61,192 bases of DNA, taken from NCBI RefSeq assembly GCF_001563475.1, contig NZ_LPUT01000002.1:1-61192 (forward strand), written 5' to 3'. Below are positions 43,121-51,859 of this stretch, in pieces. Under the pieces are notes generated by a model. It saw only the letters and a program-made list of their open reading frames with translations. It searched no databases and was not told the origin of the DNA. The DNA comes from Sporosarcina sp. HYO08. GTDB taxonomy: Bacteria > Bacillota > Bacilli > Bacillales_A > Planococcaceae. How positions within the stretch are numbered: position 1 is the stretch's first letter; each line of letters opens with the position of its first letter. Position numbers and translations under genes: made by a program.

Positions 43121-43933
43121 ATGAAAATTGGGTTTATTGGAACTGGAAATATGGCGACTGCCATCGCCCGCGGTATGGTAACAAACCATTTTGTAGAAGG
43201 GGAAAAAGTATACCTGTTTGATGTACTGTCAGATAAGGTCAAAGCGCTTGGTCAAGAAATTGGCGGACAAGTTTGCAACTCGACTAAACAATTGCTTCAG
43301 GAAGTGGATGTCGTTGTTTTATCAGTCAAACCGGATATCATTGAAAAAGTACTCGTAGAATCCAAAAGTATCATTTTAGAGCGAAAGCCATTAATCGTTT
43401 CAATTGCGGCGGGCACACCATTAGCTAAAATTTCTGGCTATCTCAATGTGTCTGACCCATTAGCGATTGTTCGGGTGATGCCGAATGTGAACGCAACAAT
43501 TGGTCTAGGGGCAGCTGCGGTATGTGGAAATGAGTATGTGACCGAGCAGCAATTAGATTATGTTGTTCGACTGTTTGAATCCGTTGGGAAGGCTTGGGTT
43601 GTAGAGGAAAGCCACTTTTCCAACTTTACAGCCTTAGCCGGCAGTTCTCCTGCCTATGCCTATCTTTTTATAGATAGCCTGGCAAGAGCCGGCGTAAAAC
43701 ATGGTTTACCAAAAGAGCTGGCGACACAGTTTGCTGCACAAGCTGTTCTAGGGAGTGCGCAAATGATCTTAGAGAGTGGGGAGAACCCGTGGACATTAAT
43801 TGACCGCGTTTGTTCGCCGGGAGGCACAACGGTAGCTGGACTGTTAGCTTTAGAAGAGGAAGCTTTTACAGGGACAATCGTAAAGGGAATTGATGCGACG
43901 ATTAATCGGGATAAAGAGATGAATGAGAAGTGA
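43121..43933 (+). CDS. proC: Pyrroline-5-carboxylate reductase
   Basis: A 270-residue NAD(P)H-dependent enzyme that makes proline from pyrroline-5-carboxylate. N-terminal dinucleotide fold MKIGFIGTGNMATAIARGMV, then VVVLSVKPDII, RVMPNVNATIGLGAAAVCGN, ALAGSSPAYAYLFIDSLARA and the signature VCSPGGTTVAGL at the C-terminus. Length and all motifs normal. ATG 43121 has AAGGAG upstream. Its last part, stop and terminator exist as a second, broken copy at 46628-46945. Confidence 0.95.
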   Translation: MKIGFIGTGNMATAIARGMVTNHFVEGEKVYLFDVLSDKVKALGQEIGGQVCNSTKQLLQEVDVVVLSVKPDIIEKVLVESKSIILERKPLIVSIAAGTPLAKISGYLNVSDPLAIVRVMPNVNATIGLGAAAVCGNEYVTEQQLDYVVRLFESVGKAWVVEESHFSNFTALAGSSPAYAYLFIDSLARAGVKHGLPKELATQFAAQAVLGSAQMILESGENPWTLIDRVCSPGGTTVAGLLALEEEAFTGTIVKGIDATINRDKEMNEK

Positions 43934-44012
43934 TGGGTTCGTCTATTTAATGGAATAATGAGTGACATCTATTTTGCTAGCGATTCGAATTAGCAATTGA
44001 TCGGAACGAAAC

Positions 44013-44056
44013 AAAAGGTCTTCCATGGGGACAATATCCGGTGGAAGACCTTTTCT
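44013..44056. terminator. Bidirectional terminator after proC
   Basis: AAAAGGTCTTCCA faces TGGAAGACCTTTT around an 18-base loop. It also serves the minus-strand gene ending at 44097. A near-identical copy is at 46877-46917. Confidence 0.9.
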
Positions 44057-44096
44057 ACTAATGTTAGCGTAAGAAAAAATAATCGATTACAAAATC

Positions 44097-45713
44097 TTAA
44101 AGATTTTTTTCTTTTTTCGTAAATAAGATGGCGTGATCCCAGATAATATCGTAGAGGTCTGGGCCAACCCCTGTTTCTTTGTCTTGGTAAATCCTAAAAC
44201 CTATAAAGGCATCTTGATTATTATCAACACCATATGCACTTCCTAAGGGGTTGCCTTCACTGTACGGTACAACAACAACACGATCTTGATCAATCTTTCT
44301 TCCCATTTTGAATACATAATAGTCGTTAGTGTTCTCATAGCTTTCAGGGAAAAATTCAGAAGCAGAATGAGGAAACTCAACGCTATTGAAAGTTCCGACA
44401 ACGCCATTTAATAACTCTGCACCATAGAAACTAGCCTGGCATAATGTTGCTTTTCCAGTTTTTTCATGATTTACCCCATATATGATGACAAAATCATCAT
44501 CGGTTTTTAATTGGAAATTGTCTGTTCTTAAATAGAGCGCATCATTATTATCCCCTAGACAAGTCACGTCCTGCATAATTCCTTGAAAACCTTCCATAAC
44601 CCATTTATCTGTATTCAAGTCAACGTGGTCATATTCTGAGCCTCCATATTTTTGAATAATCTCATTGCGTAAATGATCAAGATCCTTTCGCGCATGAGGC
44701 AAAACTTGATATTCAGTCGTATTTGTTTCCCTAAATTTAAGGGTTGGGATCGGCCATGGGTTTCGATTCGCAAGGGGAATGTTAGGCGTAATGCGTAATA
44801 CCTTGAAAAATTTATCGACATTCTGGATATAGGCATCGCCAATTTCCTGTTGTGCCCATAATTGAGCTCTCATCACAAACAAAAAGGTATCCTTTCCTTT
44901 CTCTAGTCCCATGTTGACCAGTTCCAACGGTATGTTGTCATTATTCATAATGTTGGAGCTATATCCGGCAACTCCTAGGGCATCACGGACTTGTTGATTA
45001 ACAGATCTGTCAGCTGTACTAATGATAATGGTGGAGCTGTTAAAAGGGGACCCGCTCAAACCTTGAGGCGTTTGTTCCGTCCATATTCCCCGATTACTCA
45101 ATGAATCACCTAGACTTGCAAAGAGCATGTGGTAAAAACCAGTCTGATCGTTACCTGCTGTAACAGCATCACTATAGTCTTTTAGTGGTTTATTTTCTGT
45201 TAATCCAAGGTAGCTTCTAAAGCTAAAATAATAGGCAGGTGGAGGTGTCTGGCCAATCAGTACAATCGCCTCATCAGGCCTCAGTTTAAACGTTGCGCCT
45301 GGTATGATAGCGTTTATGTTTTCTGGGTAATTATTGGGGTTATTCGGATTATATACGATGGGAGGATCTTGTCCTTGAGATGGATCCTGGTTGGGAGCCG
45401 GCGGCAAGGTTAAAACCGCGTATGGCGCATTTGCATTATTTCCGAAACACGAAGGAACTTTTCCTTCACTGGCTAATTGTAGAATATCTACATAATTTAA
45501 TTTTCCTTCTTGAACAATATATCCTCTTTTGTTCAATGTAGATATAAATGTATTGAGACCTCCATAAATCGTAGAGCCTTCTTGATTATATACGGGTCTG
45601 TAGTGCCCGTATGGATTAGGATACCCATGAAAAGCATTGTACGTAGGATGTGAGTGAGCAAGTGAGGGATAAAGATAGTAGGAATTTGAATATAGCCTAT
45701 AATTATTGTACAT
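44097..45713 (-). CDS. Large Tyr/Asn/Pro-rich protein of unknown function
   Basis: A 538-residue protein. The first about 45 residues are rich in Tyr, His, Pro and Asn (MYNNYRLYSNSYYLYPSLAH), like spore-coat proteins, followed by a small domain with GGLNTFISTLNKRGYIVQEG, a PNNPNNYPEN linker (about 105-140), and a long soluble domain with repeated YYFSFRSYLGLTENKPL, VYGVNHEKTGKATLCQASFY and VVPYSEGNPLGSAYGVDN. No signal peptide or membrane segment. ATG 45713 has AAGGAG eight bases upstream; GTG 45722 overlaps that site. It is 28 bases downstream of the broken lipoprotein gene, on the same strand. Family not recognised. Confidence 0.62.
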   Translation of the reverse strand: MYNNYRLYSNSYYLYPSLAHSHPTYNAFHGYPNPYGHYRPVYNQEGSTIYGGLNTFISTLNKRGYIVQEGKLNYVDILQLASEGKVPSCFGNNANAPYAVLTLPPAPNQDPSQGQDPPIVYNPNNPNNYPENINAIIPGATFKLRPDEAIVLIGQTPPPAYYFSFRSYLGLTENKPLKDYSDAVTAGNDQTGFYHMLFASLGDSLSNRGIWTEQTPQGLSGSPFNSSTIIISTADRSVNQQVRDALGVAGYSSNIMNNDNIPLELVNMGLEKGKDTFLFVMRAQLWAQQEIGDAYIQNVDKFFKVLRITPNIPLANRNPWPIPTLKFRETNTTEYQVLPHARKDLDHLRNEIIQKYGGSEYDHVDLNTDKWVMEGFQGIMQDVTCLGDNNDALYLRTDNFQLKTDDDFVIIYGVNHEKTGKATLCQASFYGAELLNGVVGTFNSVEFPHSASEFFPESYENTNDYYVFKMGRKIDQDRVVVVPYSEGNPLGSAYGVDNNQDAFIGFRIYQDKETGVGPDLYDIIWDHAILFTKKEKNL

Positions 45714-45741
45714 ATTTTTCACTCCTTAAATTCCCAAATAT

Positions 45742-46305
45742 CTACTGAATTATTAACCCTTTTTCTAATACCCAAACTGATTGCTCCTGTTCACTTCCTT
45801 GTACAGCAATTTGCCCAGTGATTGATACGACATCACCCGGATTAACCTCTGCAATCTGTTCGTTTTCTTGCATTGAAACAACGAGTGAATAAGGCACGAG
45901 TTCTGGTCTTACGAGAGTGATGGTACCCCAATCTTCATTGTTATAGAGAACTGGATCACCAGCATAGATGATGATTTGATTTCCGAAAATATCGACTACA
46001 ACACCCGACCAATTCAAAACCGATTTTCCATGCACGCTTTTCTCGTATATTTTTATTTGCTCAGTTTCCGGAAGGGAGTAGTACTTTTCAACAAATGGCA
46101 GGAAATCTGTATTTGTTTCAAGCATAGTGCTAATCTCATCTTCCACGCTAGGCGGAGTAACTTTTTTCTCCTCTTTCGTTTTTTCTTTTTCTTCGATTTT
46201 TTCTTCCGGATTTTCTTTAAGACCTCCGCCAGTTCCGGGATCTTAATCGCAGGCTCCTAAAATAAGTAACGAAGTCAATAACATGAACAACCATGCTTTT
46301 TTCAC
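45742..46305 (-). pseudogene. Lipoprotein gene interrupted by an in-frame TAA just after the lipobox
   Basis: From GTG 46305 (behind GGGAGGC) the frame reads MKKAWLFMLLTSLLILGACD and then TAA at codon 21 (46245-46243), after which it continues without another stop for 167 codons: DPGTGGGLKENPEEKIEEKE, then VTPPSVEDEISTMLETN to WVLEKGLIIQ. The total is 188 codons in one frame. The lipobox LGAC is intact, so the ancestral product was a surface lipoprotein with a Glu/Lys-rich spacer and an OB-like domain (WSGVVVDIFGNQIIIYAGDP). A single base change explains the break. Sequencing error or suppression cannot be excluded. Confidence 0.75.
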
Positions 46306-46627
46306 GGTAATCGCCTCCCTTGCTCAGTCTATTAGGGTACCTAGAGATTTGACTAGGCTCTTCAATTTCCCATAGCTTAGAGGCAGTTGCTATTTGAACT
46401 GGAGAAAATGCAAAAGGCCATCATTTAGAACTTATGCAGTCCTCCAATTTTCAAATGGATATTCAGTAGGCGTTTAATGTAACCTAAAAAGTTTAGCAAA
46501 TAGTAATGGGTGATACCCAAGGTGAATTTTAACACTACTTTTGTTCTTTTTGAGTATACCCTAACGATACATTATTAAGCTTTGATCTATTAACGTTTCA
46601 AGTGTACGACTAGGGTTGTATTATAAT

Positions 46628-46945
46628 GGATCGCGTTTGTTCGGGATCAAGAAATGAATGAAAAGTGACGAATGCGTTTTATAATGAAGAAACTTTTTAC
46701 TTTTGATGAAACGAGCGCTATGAATATTTTATAGTTCCACCGTAACAAAGTCGTCGCTACTCCGTCTGATTTGGGTTATGCCAGGGCGGGGGATCCGGTG
46801 TTGATGCGAGTGGAAAGAAACTATCGAAATCTAATTGGCTCGCCATTCCAAGCAGCAATCGATATGAAATAAGTAAAAGGTCTTCCACGGTTACAACACC
46901 CGGTGGAAGACCTTTTCTTTAACTGTTGGCGTAAGAAAGAAACGA
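46628..46945 (+). repeat. Mosaic duplicate: proC tail + phage-gene fragment + proC terminator
   Basis: 46628-46685 matches the proC end (GATCGCGTTTGTTCG; GAAATGAATGAAAAGTGACG), with about 100 bases deleted in the middle. 46686-46815 matches 33470-33595 of the 33137 gene (TTTTGATGAAACGAGCGCT; AAAGTCGTCGC; TTGGGTTATGCCAGGGCGGG). 46840-46945 matches the proC terminator and the following GTTGGCGTAAGAAAGAAACG. All parts are non-functional. Confidence 0.85.
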
Positions 46946-47935
46946 TTATAAAAAACTCTTCAGATTCTCTTTCTCTATGTATTCTGCCCGTATTTGGGAA
47001 AGGGTCTTGTTGGTTTCTTTATGAACAGCAAACATATAGGTCTGTACACTGGACCAATCAAAGACTTCCTTCAACCATTTTTGCATAGAAAGCTCTTCAC
47101 CGTTAACTTGTGCATTCCCATTAGCCAGCAATATCCCTTCATCTTTCTTCCCTTTGGCGACAATAATATCGCCAGCCTTGACAACTCCCCATTGGAGCAT
47201 CTCGCTGATTTTAGGAAGATTTCTTCGAGTACTCTTTTTCTTCTGTGAGCTCGATTTCAATGGTGTCTCCAATAAATTCACGTAGAAGTCGTGATAGGTG
47301 TTTACCGGTAACACCTTCTCAGTACTTATAAAAATGTCATCGTTAATTGTATACGGAGTCAGTTTGTAACAGCTAATATCAACATTGTTGCTGTTTAGCC
47401 ATGCCACTGCTGATAGAGTCTGCTCATCATAATCAGCAGCCACTAAAATGATTTTCTGCTTCTTGTTAAAATTAGTGCTCTCTGTCCCATTTTCGTGGAG
47501 AAATTCCATTACCTTTCGGGTAGCTAATTCCGCGCTCGTAAGGGGACTGCTCTCAAGCTCACTTTTATCATATTTTTCGATATAGGGAGCGTAAATTTTA
47601 TTGACCAAGTCTTCTATATCTTCAATCGTTGCATAGCTTGCTGCGTAACGGATTGCCTGGAATTCAAACGCTTCTTTACGCCCCTCGATATCTTTTCGAT
47701 CTCTTTTGATTTCAATTAGTACAATATTTCCTTCGTGATCAATTGCTGTCAAATCACTGATCCCATGGTTGGCATTTCGCACTTGTTTCCCCACAATCAG
47801 CATTGATTCTTCTTCATCACAGATCATGTCTATATTTTTTCTAAGTAATTCCTCAATATCGCTTTCCCGGTAATTTAAACTGGCGAAAGTCGTCTTGTCT
47901 ATTTTTACTGCATGGGTGTCGGTTATTTTGTACAA
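46946..47935 (-). CDS. NucS-like PD-(D/E)XK nuclease with C-terminal RAMA-like domain
   Basis: A 329-residue protein. The N-terminal about 110 residues carry the DUF91/NucS-type nuclease core: ADHGISDLTAIDHEGNIVLI-like text with D (HGISDLTAID) and the E-x-K (VLIEIKRD) that bind metal. The middle about 120-230 is helical (ELATRKVMEFLHENG) with a DUF4268-like strand (KKQKIILVAADYDEQT). The C-terminus (EMLQWGVVKAGDIIVAKGKK ... IRAEYI) resembles the RAMA restriction/methylase-associated fold. Start TTG 47935 is preferred, with AGGAGGG seven bases upstream; the longer ATG frame from 47983 has no site. Likely a DNA nuclease of defence or repair; substrate not known. Confidence 0.72.
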   Translation of the reverse strand: MYKITDTHAVKIDKTTFASLNYRESDIEELLRKNIDMICDEEESMLIVGKQVRNANHGISDLTAIDHEGNIVLIEIKRDRKDIEGRKEAFEFQAIRYAASYATIEDIEDLVNKIYAPYIEKYDKSELESSPLTSAELATRKVMEFLHENGTESTNFNKKQKIILVAADYDEQTLSAVAWLNSNNVDISCYKLTPYTINDDIFISTEKVLPVNTYHDFYVNLLETPLKSSSQKKKSTRRNLPKISEMLQWGVVKAGDIIVAKGKKDEGILLANGNAQVNGEELSMQKWLKEVFDWSSVQTYMFAVHKETNKTLSQIRAEYIEKENLKSFL

Positions 47936-48303
47936 AGTAGATCCCTCCTGAAAATGGGTTGTCTTGTAATTTGACCATATCATATTTTATGGGAAGTTGG
48001 GAGGGGGTTGGTTTTTTAGATGATCAGCGTAAAGGATTCTATTGGAGAGTTCTTTTTAATAGAAACGACGTTCAAAAATGGTCATGCACAACTCATCCGC
48101 AATATGCCATACTATTGGGAATATAGTCTTGCGGTAAATGTGGAATTATAAGACAATGGAATCAATAAGTTATTTTGAAACTTAGAATTAACGTTCCACT
48201 TAGATTTTTAAGGGTTGAATGCTAGTTAATATTCAAACGACATTTGTAGAATCATTAATTTGAAATAGTAAAAGTAGCCGCCGCTCTATGATGAGTGGAA
48301 AAA

Positions 48304-48335
48304 TAACCGCCCATAACACCGATTATGGGCGGTTA
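48304..48335. terminator. Palindromic hairpin
   Basis: TAACCGCCCATAA and TTATGGGCGGTTA face each other around CACCGA; a perfect 13-base stem with no neighbouring gene end. The 470 bases from 47936 to 48408 hold no other supportable feature. Confidence 0.6.
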
Positions 48336-48408
48336 AAGGAGGGACATCATAAACCTGTTCACTCTTTTTACAAACAACACATTTCAGTTGGGAAAAGGAG
48401 ATGGAGAG

Positions 48409-48552
48409 ATGTTTTTAAATGATTCATTAGATGTATTGCCTTTTACGGATATATCAGAATTAGAGAAAAACATAGGGGGAAGTCTCACAAAGATTAGAAA
48501 TACAATTTCTAAAGCAAATCCTTTAATTACTTTGGTTCATGAATACTTTTGA
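48409..48552 (+). CDS. Small protein of 47 residues upstream of the dCTP deaminase-like gene
   Basis: MFLNDSLDVLPFTDISELEK followed by NIGGSLTKIRNTISKANPLI and TLVHEYF, behind a strong AAAGGAGATGGAG. It ends 28 bases before the next gene on the same strand. No homology recognised. Its good ribosome binding site and position suggest a real gene in the same operon, perhaps a partner of the membrane protein. Confidence 0.5.
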   Translation: MFLNDSLDVLPFTDISELEKNIGGSLTKIRNTISKANPLITLVHEYF

Positions 48553-48580
48553 AATAGATTTGTAGGGGGGCTGTGAACTT

Positions 48581-49381
48581 ATGCTGTTAAGCGATATAGA
48601 TGTTAAGAAGGAACTTGTAGATGGGGAAAATATAATGATTTACCCTTTAGACATTACTAAGATAAAAGGCAGTTCGATAAACTTAACTGCGAGTAAATAT
48701 GCTTGGAGAGTGTCGGACAAAAAGTCAGCCGTAGAAGGTGACAAGATAGTTGTACCACCACAGGACACAGTATGTGTTTATACTGAAGAATCTATATGGG
48801 TCTCTCGAAGAATAGGTGGTACTTATCATTCTAAAGTTTCGTTAGTGACAAAAGGACTGGGTCATATTTCTACTACACTAGACCCTCAATGGTTCGGCAT
48901 GTCATTAATAGCTATAAATAATCCAACCTGTAAACCAGTTGAAATTTATATCGGCCATACATTTGTTACGGTGATGCTATATTATTTGAAAACTGATTCT
49001 ACTAAAGGATTGAATGAAAATGCTGGCAGTAGACAAGACCTTGCTAATAATTTTAATATATCCCCCAAGGTACAAGAGGAACTACGTAAAGAATCAAATC
49101 GCTCTTTTGAAGGGTTAAGACAGGCTATGCTTAATTCTCAAAGTTATAAAGATTTTATAGAAGATTACACAAAAGAAGAAAAAGAGACTATTCGGCAAAA
49201 AAAGGAGTTTAAGCAGACTTTTTGGTTTCCGCTGATTGTAGCAATTCTAGGGGCAATTATAGGCGGGGTCATTTCCGGATTGATAGTTTGGCAGATTACT
49301 AAAGATGTAGAAGAACCTTCAAAGAATAAAAAAACAGCTGTTGAAATACATGAGGAGAGGGATGAACATCCGCTCCTTTAG
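48581..49381 (+). CDS. Membrane-anchored dCTP deaminase/dUTPase-like protein, catalytic Glu apparently lost
   Basis: A 266-residue protein. Residues 1-140 have the trimeric dCTP deaminase/dUTPase fold: MLLSDIDVKKELVDGENIMI, then SKVSLVTKGLGHISTTLDPQ and WFGMSLIAINNP, aligning with GRSSLARLGLxxxxxxxIDPGWxG and LEFYN of Dcd. At the position of the catalytic Glu (LEF) there is Ala111, and the Ser-Arg pair is altered (SLVTK), so deamination is doubtful. Residues 160-210 form a coiled coil, 214-238 a membrane helix (FWFPLIVAILGAIIGGVISG) and the tail is acidic. ATG 48581 behind GGGGGG. dCTP deaminases are known anti-phage enzymes; a nucleotide-sensing membrane protein is inferred here. Confidence 0.72.
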   Translation: MLLSDIDVKKELVDGENIMIYPLDITKIKGSSINLTASKYAWRVSDKKSAVEGDKIVVPPQDTVCVYTEESIWVSRRIGGTYHSKVSLVTKGLGHISTTLDPQWFGMSLIAINNPTCKPVEIYIGHTFVTVMLYYLKTDSTKGLNENAGSRQDLANNFNISPKVQEELRKESNRSFEGLRQAMLNSQSYKDFIEDYTKEEKETIRQKKEFKQTFWFPLIVAILGAIIGGVISGLIVWQITKDVEEPSKNKKTAVEIHEERDEHPLL

Positions 49382-49464
49382 ATTAAAGTAGGTATAGTCG
49401 CTTTATCATTGCATGTCTGTTAAAAGCACTCTACACATGTGTATCAAGTGATGATATAAGCCAA

Positions 49465-50226
49465 ATGGAAAGGGATTATATTCACTACTACCTAGCCATT
49501 AGATCCATCATTCATAAACTGACCAAAGGTGATGCTCCAGATACCGCCCAAATGAATGAAAAAGTGAGACAAATGATGGAAGAAGCACTGATTAGTGAAG
49601 GTGTGGAGGAAGTATTCAAGCTGGATAAGAACGATCCAAAAAATAATGCGGATCTCTTCAGTGATGAGTATTTAGCCAAAATTGATAAAATCAAACTGCC
49701 GAATACCAAGATTAAGCTTCTACAAAAGTTATTGTCAAAGGCAATAGAGGAATATAAGAAGACCAATAGAATGCAAGGTGTAGACTTTTCAAAGAGATTC
49801 AAGGAGTTGGTAGACTACTATAATGAAAGAAAGGACTTTCAAACCTTGCAAAGTGATGTGTTGGATGACGTTGCGGAACAATTTGCCGATTTGTTTTCAG
49901 AGCTGGTTAAAGAGCGGGATTCCTTTAAAGACTTGGGAATTGATTATGAGGAAAAAGCCTTTTACGACATACTGAAAGCAATTTCTGAAAAACACCAATT
50001 TGAGTACCCACACGAAAAACTTATTAAATTATCACGGGAAATTAAAGCGATTATCGCGGACAAAGCAAGATATACAGACTGGTCTAGCCGAGATGATATT
50101 AAAGCGGAATTAAAAGTAGATCTTATTCTGACGCTTGCAGAGAACGATTATCCCCCTGTTCCCAAGGATGAAATATTTAAGGAGATATTTGAGCAGGCAG
50201 AGAATTTTAAGAAGTATAGGGTGTAA
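49465..50226 (+). pseudogene. Orphan C-terminal fragment of a type I restriction enzyme HsdR
   Basis: A 253-codon frame corresponding to the HsdR C-terminal domain (DUF3387): YLAIRSIIHKLTKGDAPDTA, QMNEKVRQMMEEALISEGVE, KIKLPNTKIKLLQKLLSKAI, GIDYEEKAFYDILKAISEKH and DDIKAELKVDLILTLAENDY ending FEQAENFKKYRV. Full HsdR is over 1000 residues, with nuclease and DEAD-box motor domains; these, and hsdM and hsdS, are absent. There is no clear ribosome binding site at ATG 49465. It is a relic of a type I system, in good frame but without known activity. A hairpin terminator (GGGGGGC/GCCCTC) follows at 50241-50264. Confidence 0.85.
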
Positions 50227-50240
50227 TTGTTATAATTAAA

Positions 50241-50266
50241 AAAGGGGGGCGATCTGCCCTCTTTCA
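50241..50266 (+). terminator. Terminator after the HsdR relic
   Basis: AAAGGGGGGC and GCCCTCTTT around GATCT, with one bulge, then TTTC. Confidence 0.55.
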
Positions 50267-50422
50267 ATGGCTGTGCTTTGAATTAGAACTACTGGAAAAA
50301 TGACTAGGGGAAAACTGCCATGCGGAAATAATTTCTATGTCAAATTTGTAAATGCTATTTATTCTATATAAAGAAAACTTGATTTAATAAAACAAAAATT
50401 TAAAAGGATTTGTGGTGATAAA

Positions 50423-51859
50423 ATGTACCAGATGGTAGATCCGGCATTTGTAGAAAAACAAATTATGAACCAAGAGCATTCTATAAAGCCACCAGCTTAT
50501 AATTCTTATCCCTATACAGAGTTAGACGACAGAATATTTGAGATCCTATTGTTTTTAATTTACCAAAGGGAAATTAGGGATAAAAAACATTTGGGGAATT
50601 TCGATGATATTACATTAATGCAAGGCGTTGGTGAACAAGGTAGAGATTGTGTTTTGCATTACAAGGGAAAAAGTGCAGGATTAATACAATGTAAAAATTA
50701 TAAAACCCCCATTAATAAGCCCGATGCTGTGCGGGAAATAATTAAGTTTTCGCTGTATTACCTTCTTGACAACAATCTAATTTCGGATATTGACAACTTT
50801 ACTTACTTACTAGTAGCGGCAAGTGGATTTAATCAAAGGACCTCCCTTTTCCTTAGTGCATTTAATACAAATATTGAACATGAAGAGGACTTGGAGAAAT
50901 GGATAAACGAAGTAATTGAGGGATATGAAACCTTCAAAAATGCAAAACTGACTTATGAAGGAATTAAGGATGAACTGGTTGCCGTACTTAAAAAAATAAA
51001 AGTGAAAAGACTTACCCCGGAGGAATTAAATGTAATGGTGGATGAAAACCCATCAATTGCCAAGCGTTTTTTTAGTTTACATGTCGTTACAAGTGAGGAT
51101 GAGATAGTAAAACTAAGGGAAGAAGTTATGAAGAAAAACAGAATGAGTTATTCGGATTTTCTTAATCATGTAAATGAAACTGTGTTAAACATGGAATACA
51201 TACGGAGTCCCGAGATAAAGAGAAAACTAGTTAACAGAACAGATGATATTCTTGAACAATTATATGATATCGGCGAAGATAAATTCACTCAGTTTATCAA
51301 AGCAATCCAAGTTCCATTTAAAAATAGATTTGCCGATAGGGGAATGTTAACTTTTGAGGAAAACCTTCCTTTATTAACGGATATTGTAATTAAGGTGATA
51401 GTGATGTCATTCGTAAGACCAAACCTTGAACTTTCATCGGAAAAAGGAAGGGCAATCAAAATAGCATCCGATGAAATAGTTTCATTAATATTTTCAGAAG
51501 GCAATGAGGAGTATGATTTGGTGGTTTTGCAATTGTTGAAGTACTTCAATAATATTACAGATGACCTAGGGGAAATAACTACCGTTATTGTTGGTAACAG
51601 CGCACCTAAAACCTGCATTTTAGGAGGGGGCGGAGCGCAAATAGATTACGAATATATCATTGACCAAATTGTTGATATAGGATCCGAGAATTATAAAGAG
51701 GAGTTCACAAATTTAAAAAATAGATTCAAGTTTACTTATCACTGTCAAAACTCTTTTAGTTTTAAAACATTAAGCTCTGTACAGGAGCTTGAGGAAAAAT
51801 TAACAGAAAATATAAGGGGGAACACCGTTGGACATCGAAAAGCTTTACTTGGAGATTGA
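50423..51859 (+). CDS. Restriction-endonuclease-like effector of an ABC-3C-type system
   Basis: A 478-residue protein, first gene of a three-gene operon. The N-terminal domain is Mrr/PD-(D/E)XK-like: GVGEQGRDCVLHYKGKSAGL, then IQCKNYK, giving Glu71, Asp75 and Gln89-x-Lys91 as the catalytic set. Residues about 120-300 are helical and 290-478 form a further domain with LGGGGAQIDYEYIIDQIVDI. This resembles effectors of ABC-three-component (ABC-3C) conflict systems, where a nuclease or other toxin is fused to a helical adaptor. ATG 50423 has GGTGAT upstream. It overlaps the next gene by 32 bases. AT-rich coding as in the two partners. Family placement is by architecture, not search. Confidence 0.72.
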   Translation: MYQMVDPAFVEKQIMNQEHSIKPPAYNSYPYTELDDRIFEILLFLIYQREIRDKKHLGNFDDITLMQGVGEQGRDCVLHYKGKSAGLIQCKNYKTPINKPDAVREIIKFSLYYLLDNNLISDIDNFTYLLVAASGFNQRTSLFLSAFNTNIEHEEDLEKWINEVIEGYETFKNAKLTYEGIKDELVAVLKKIKVKRLTPEELNVMVDENPSIAKRFFSLHVVTSEDEIVKLREEVMKKNRMSYSDFLNHVNETVLNMEYIRSPEIKRKLVNRTDDILEQLYDIGEDKFTQFIKAIQVPFKNRFADRGMLTFEENLPLLTDIVIKVIVMSFVRPNLELSSEKGRAIKIASDEIVSLIFSEGNEEYDLVVLQLLKYFNNITDDLGEITTVIVGNSAPKTCILGGGGAQIDYEYIIDQIVDIGSENYKEEFTNLKNRFKFTYHCQNSFSFKTLSSVQELEEKLTENIRGNTVGHRKALLGD

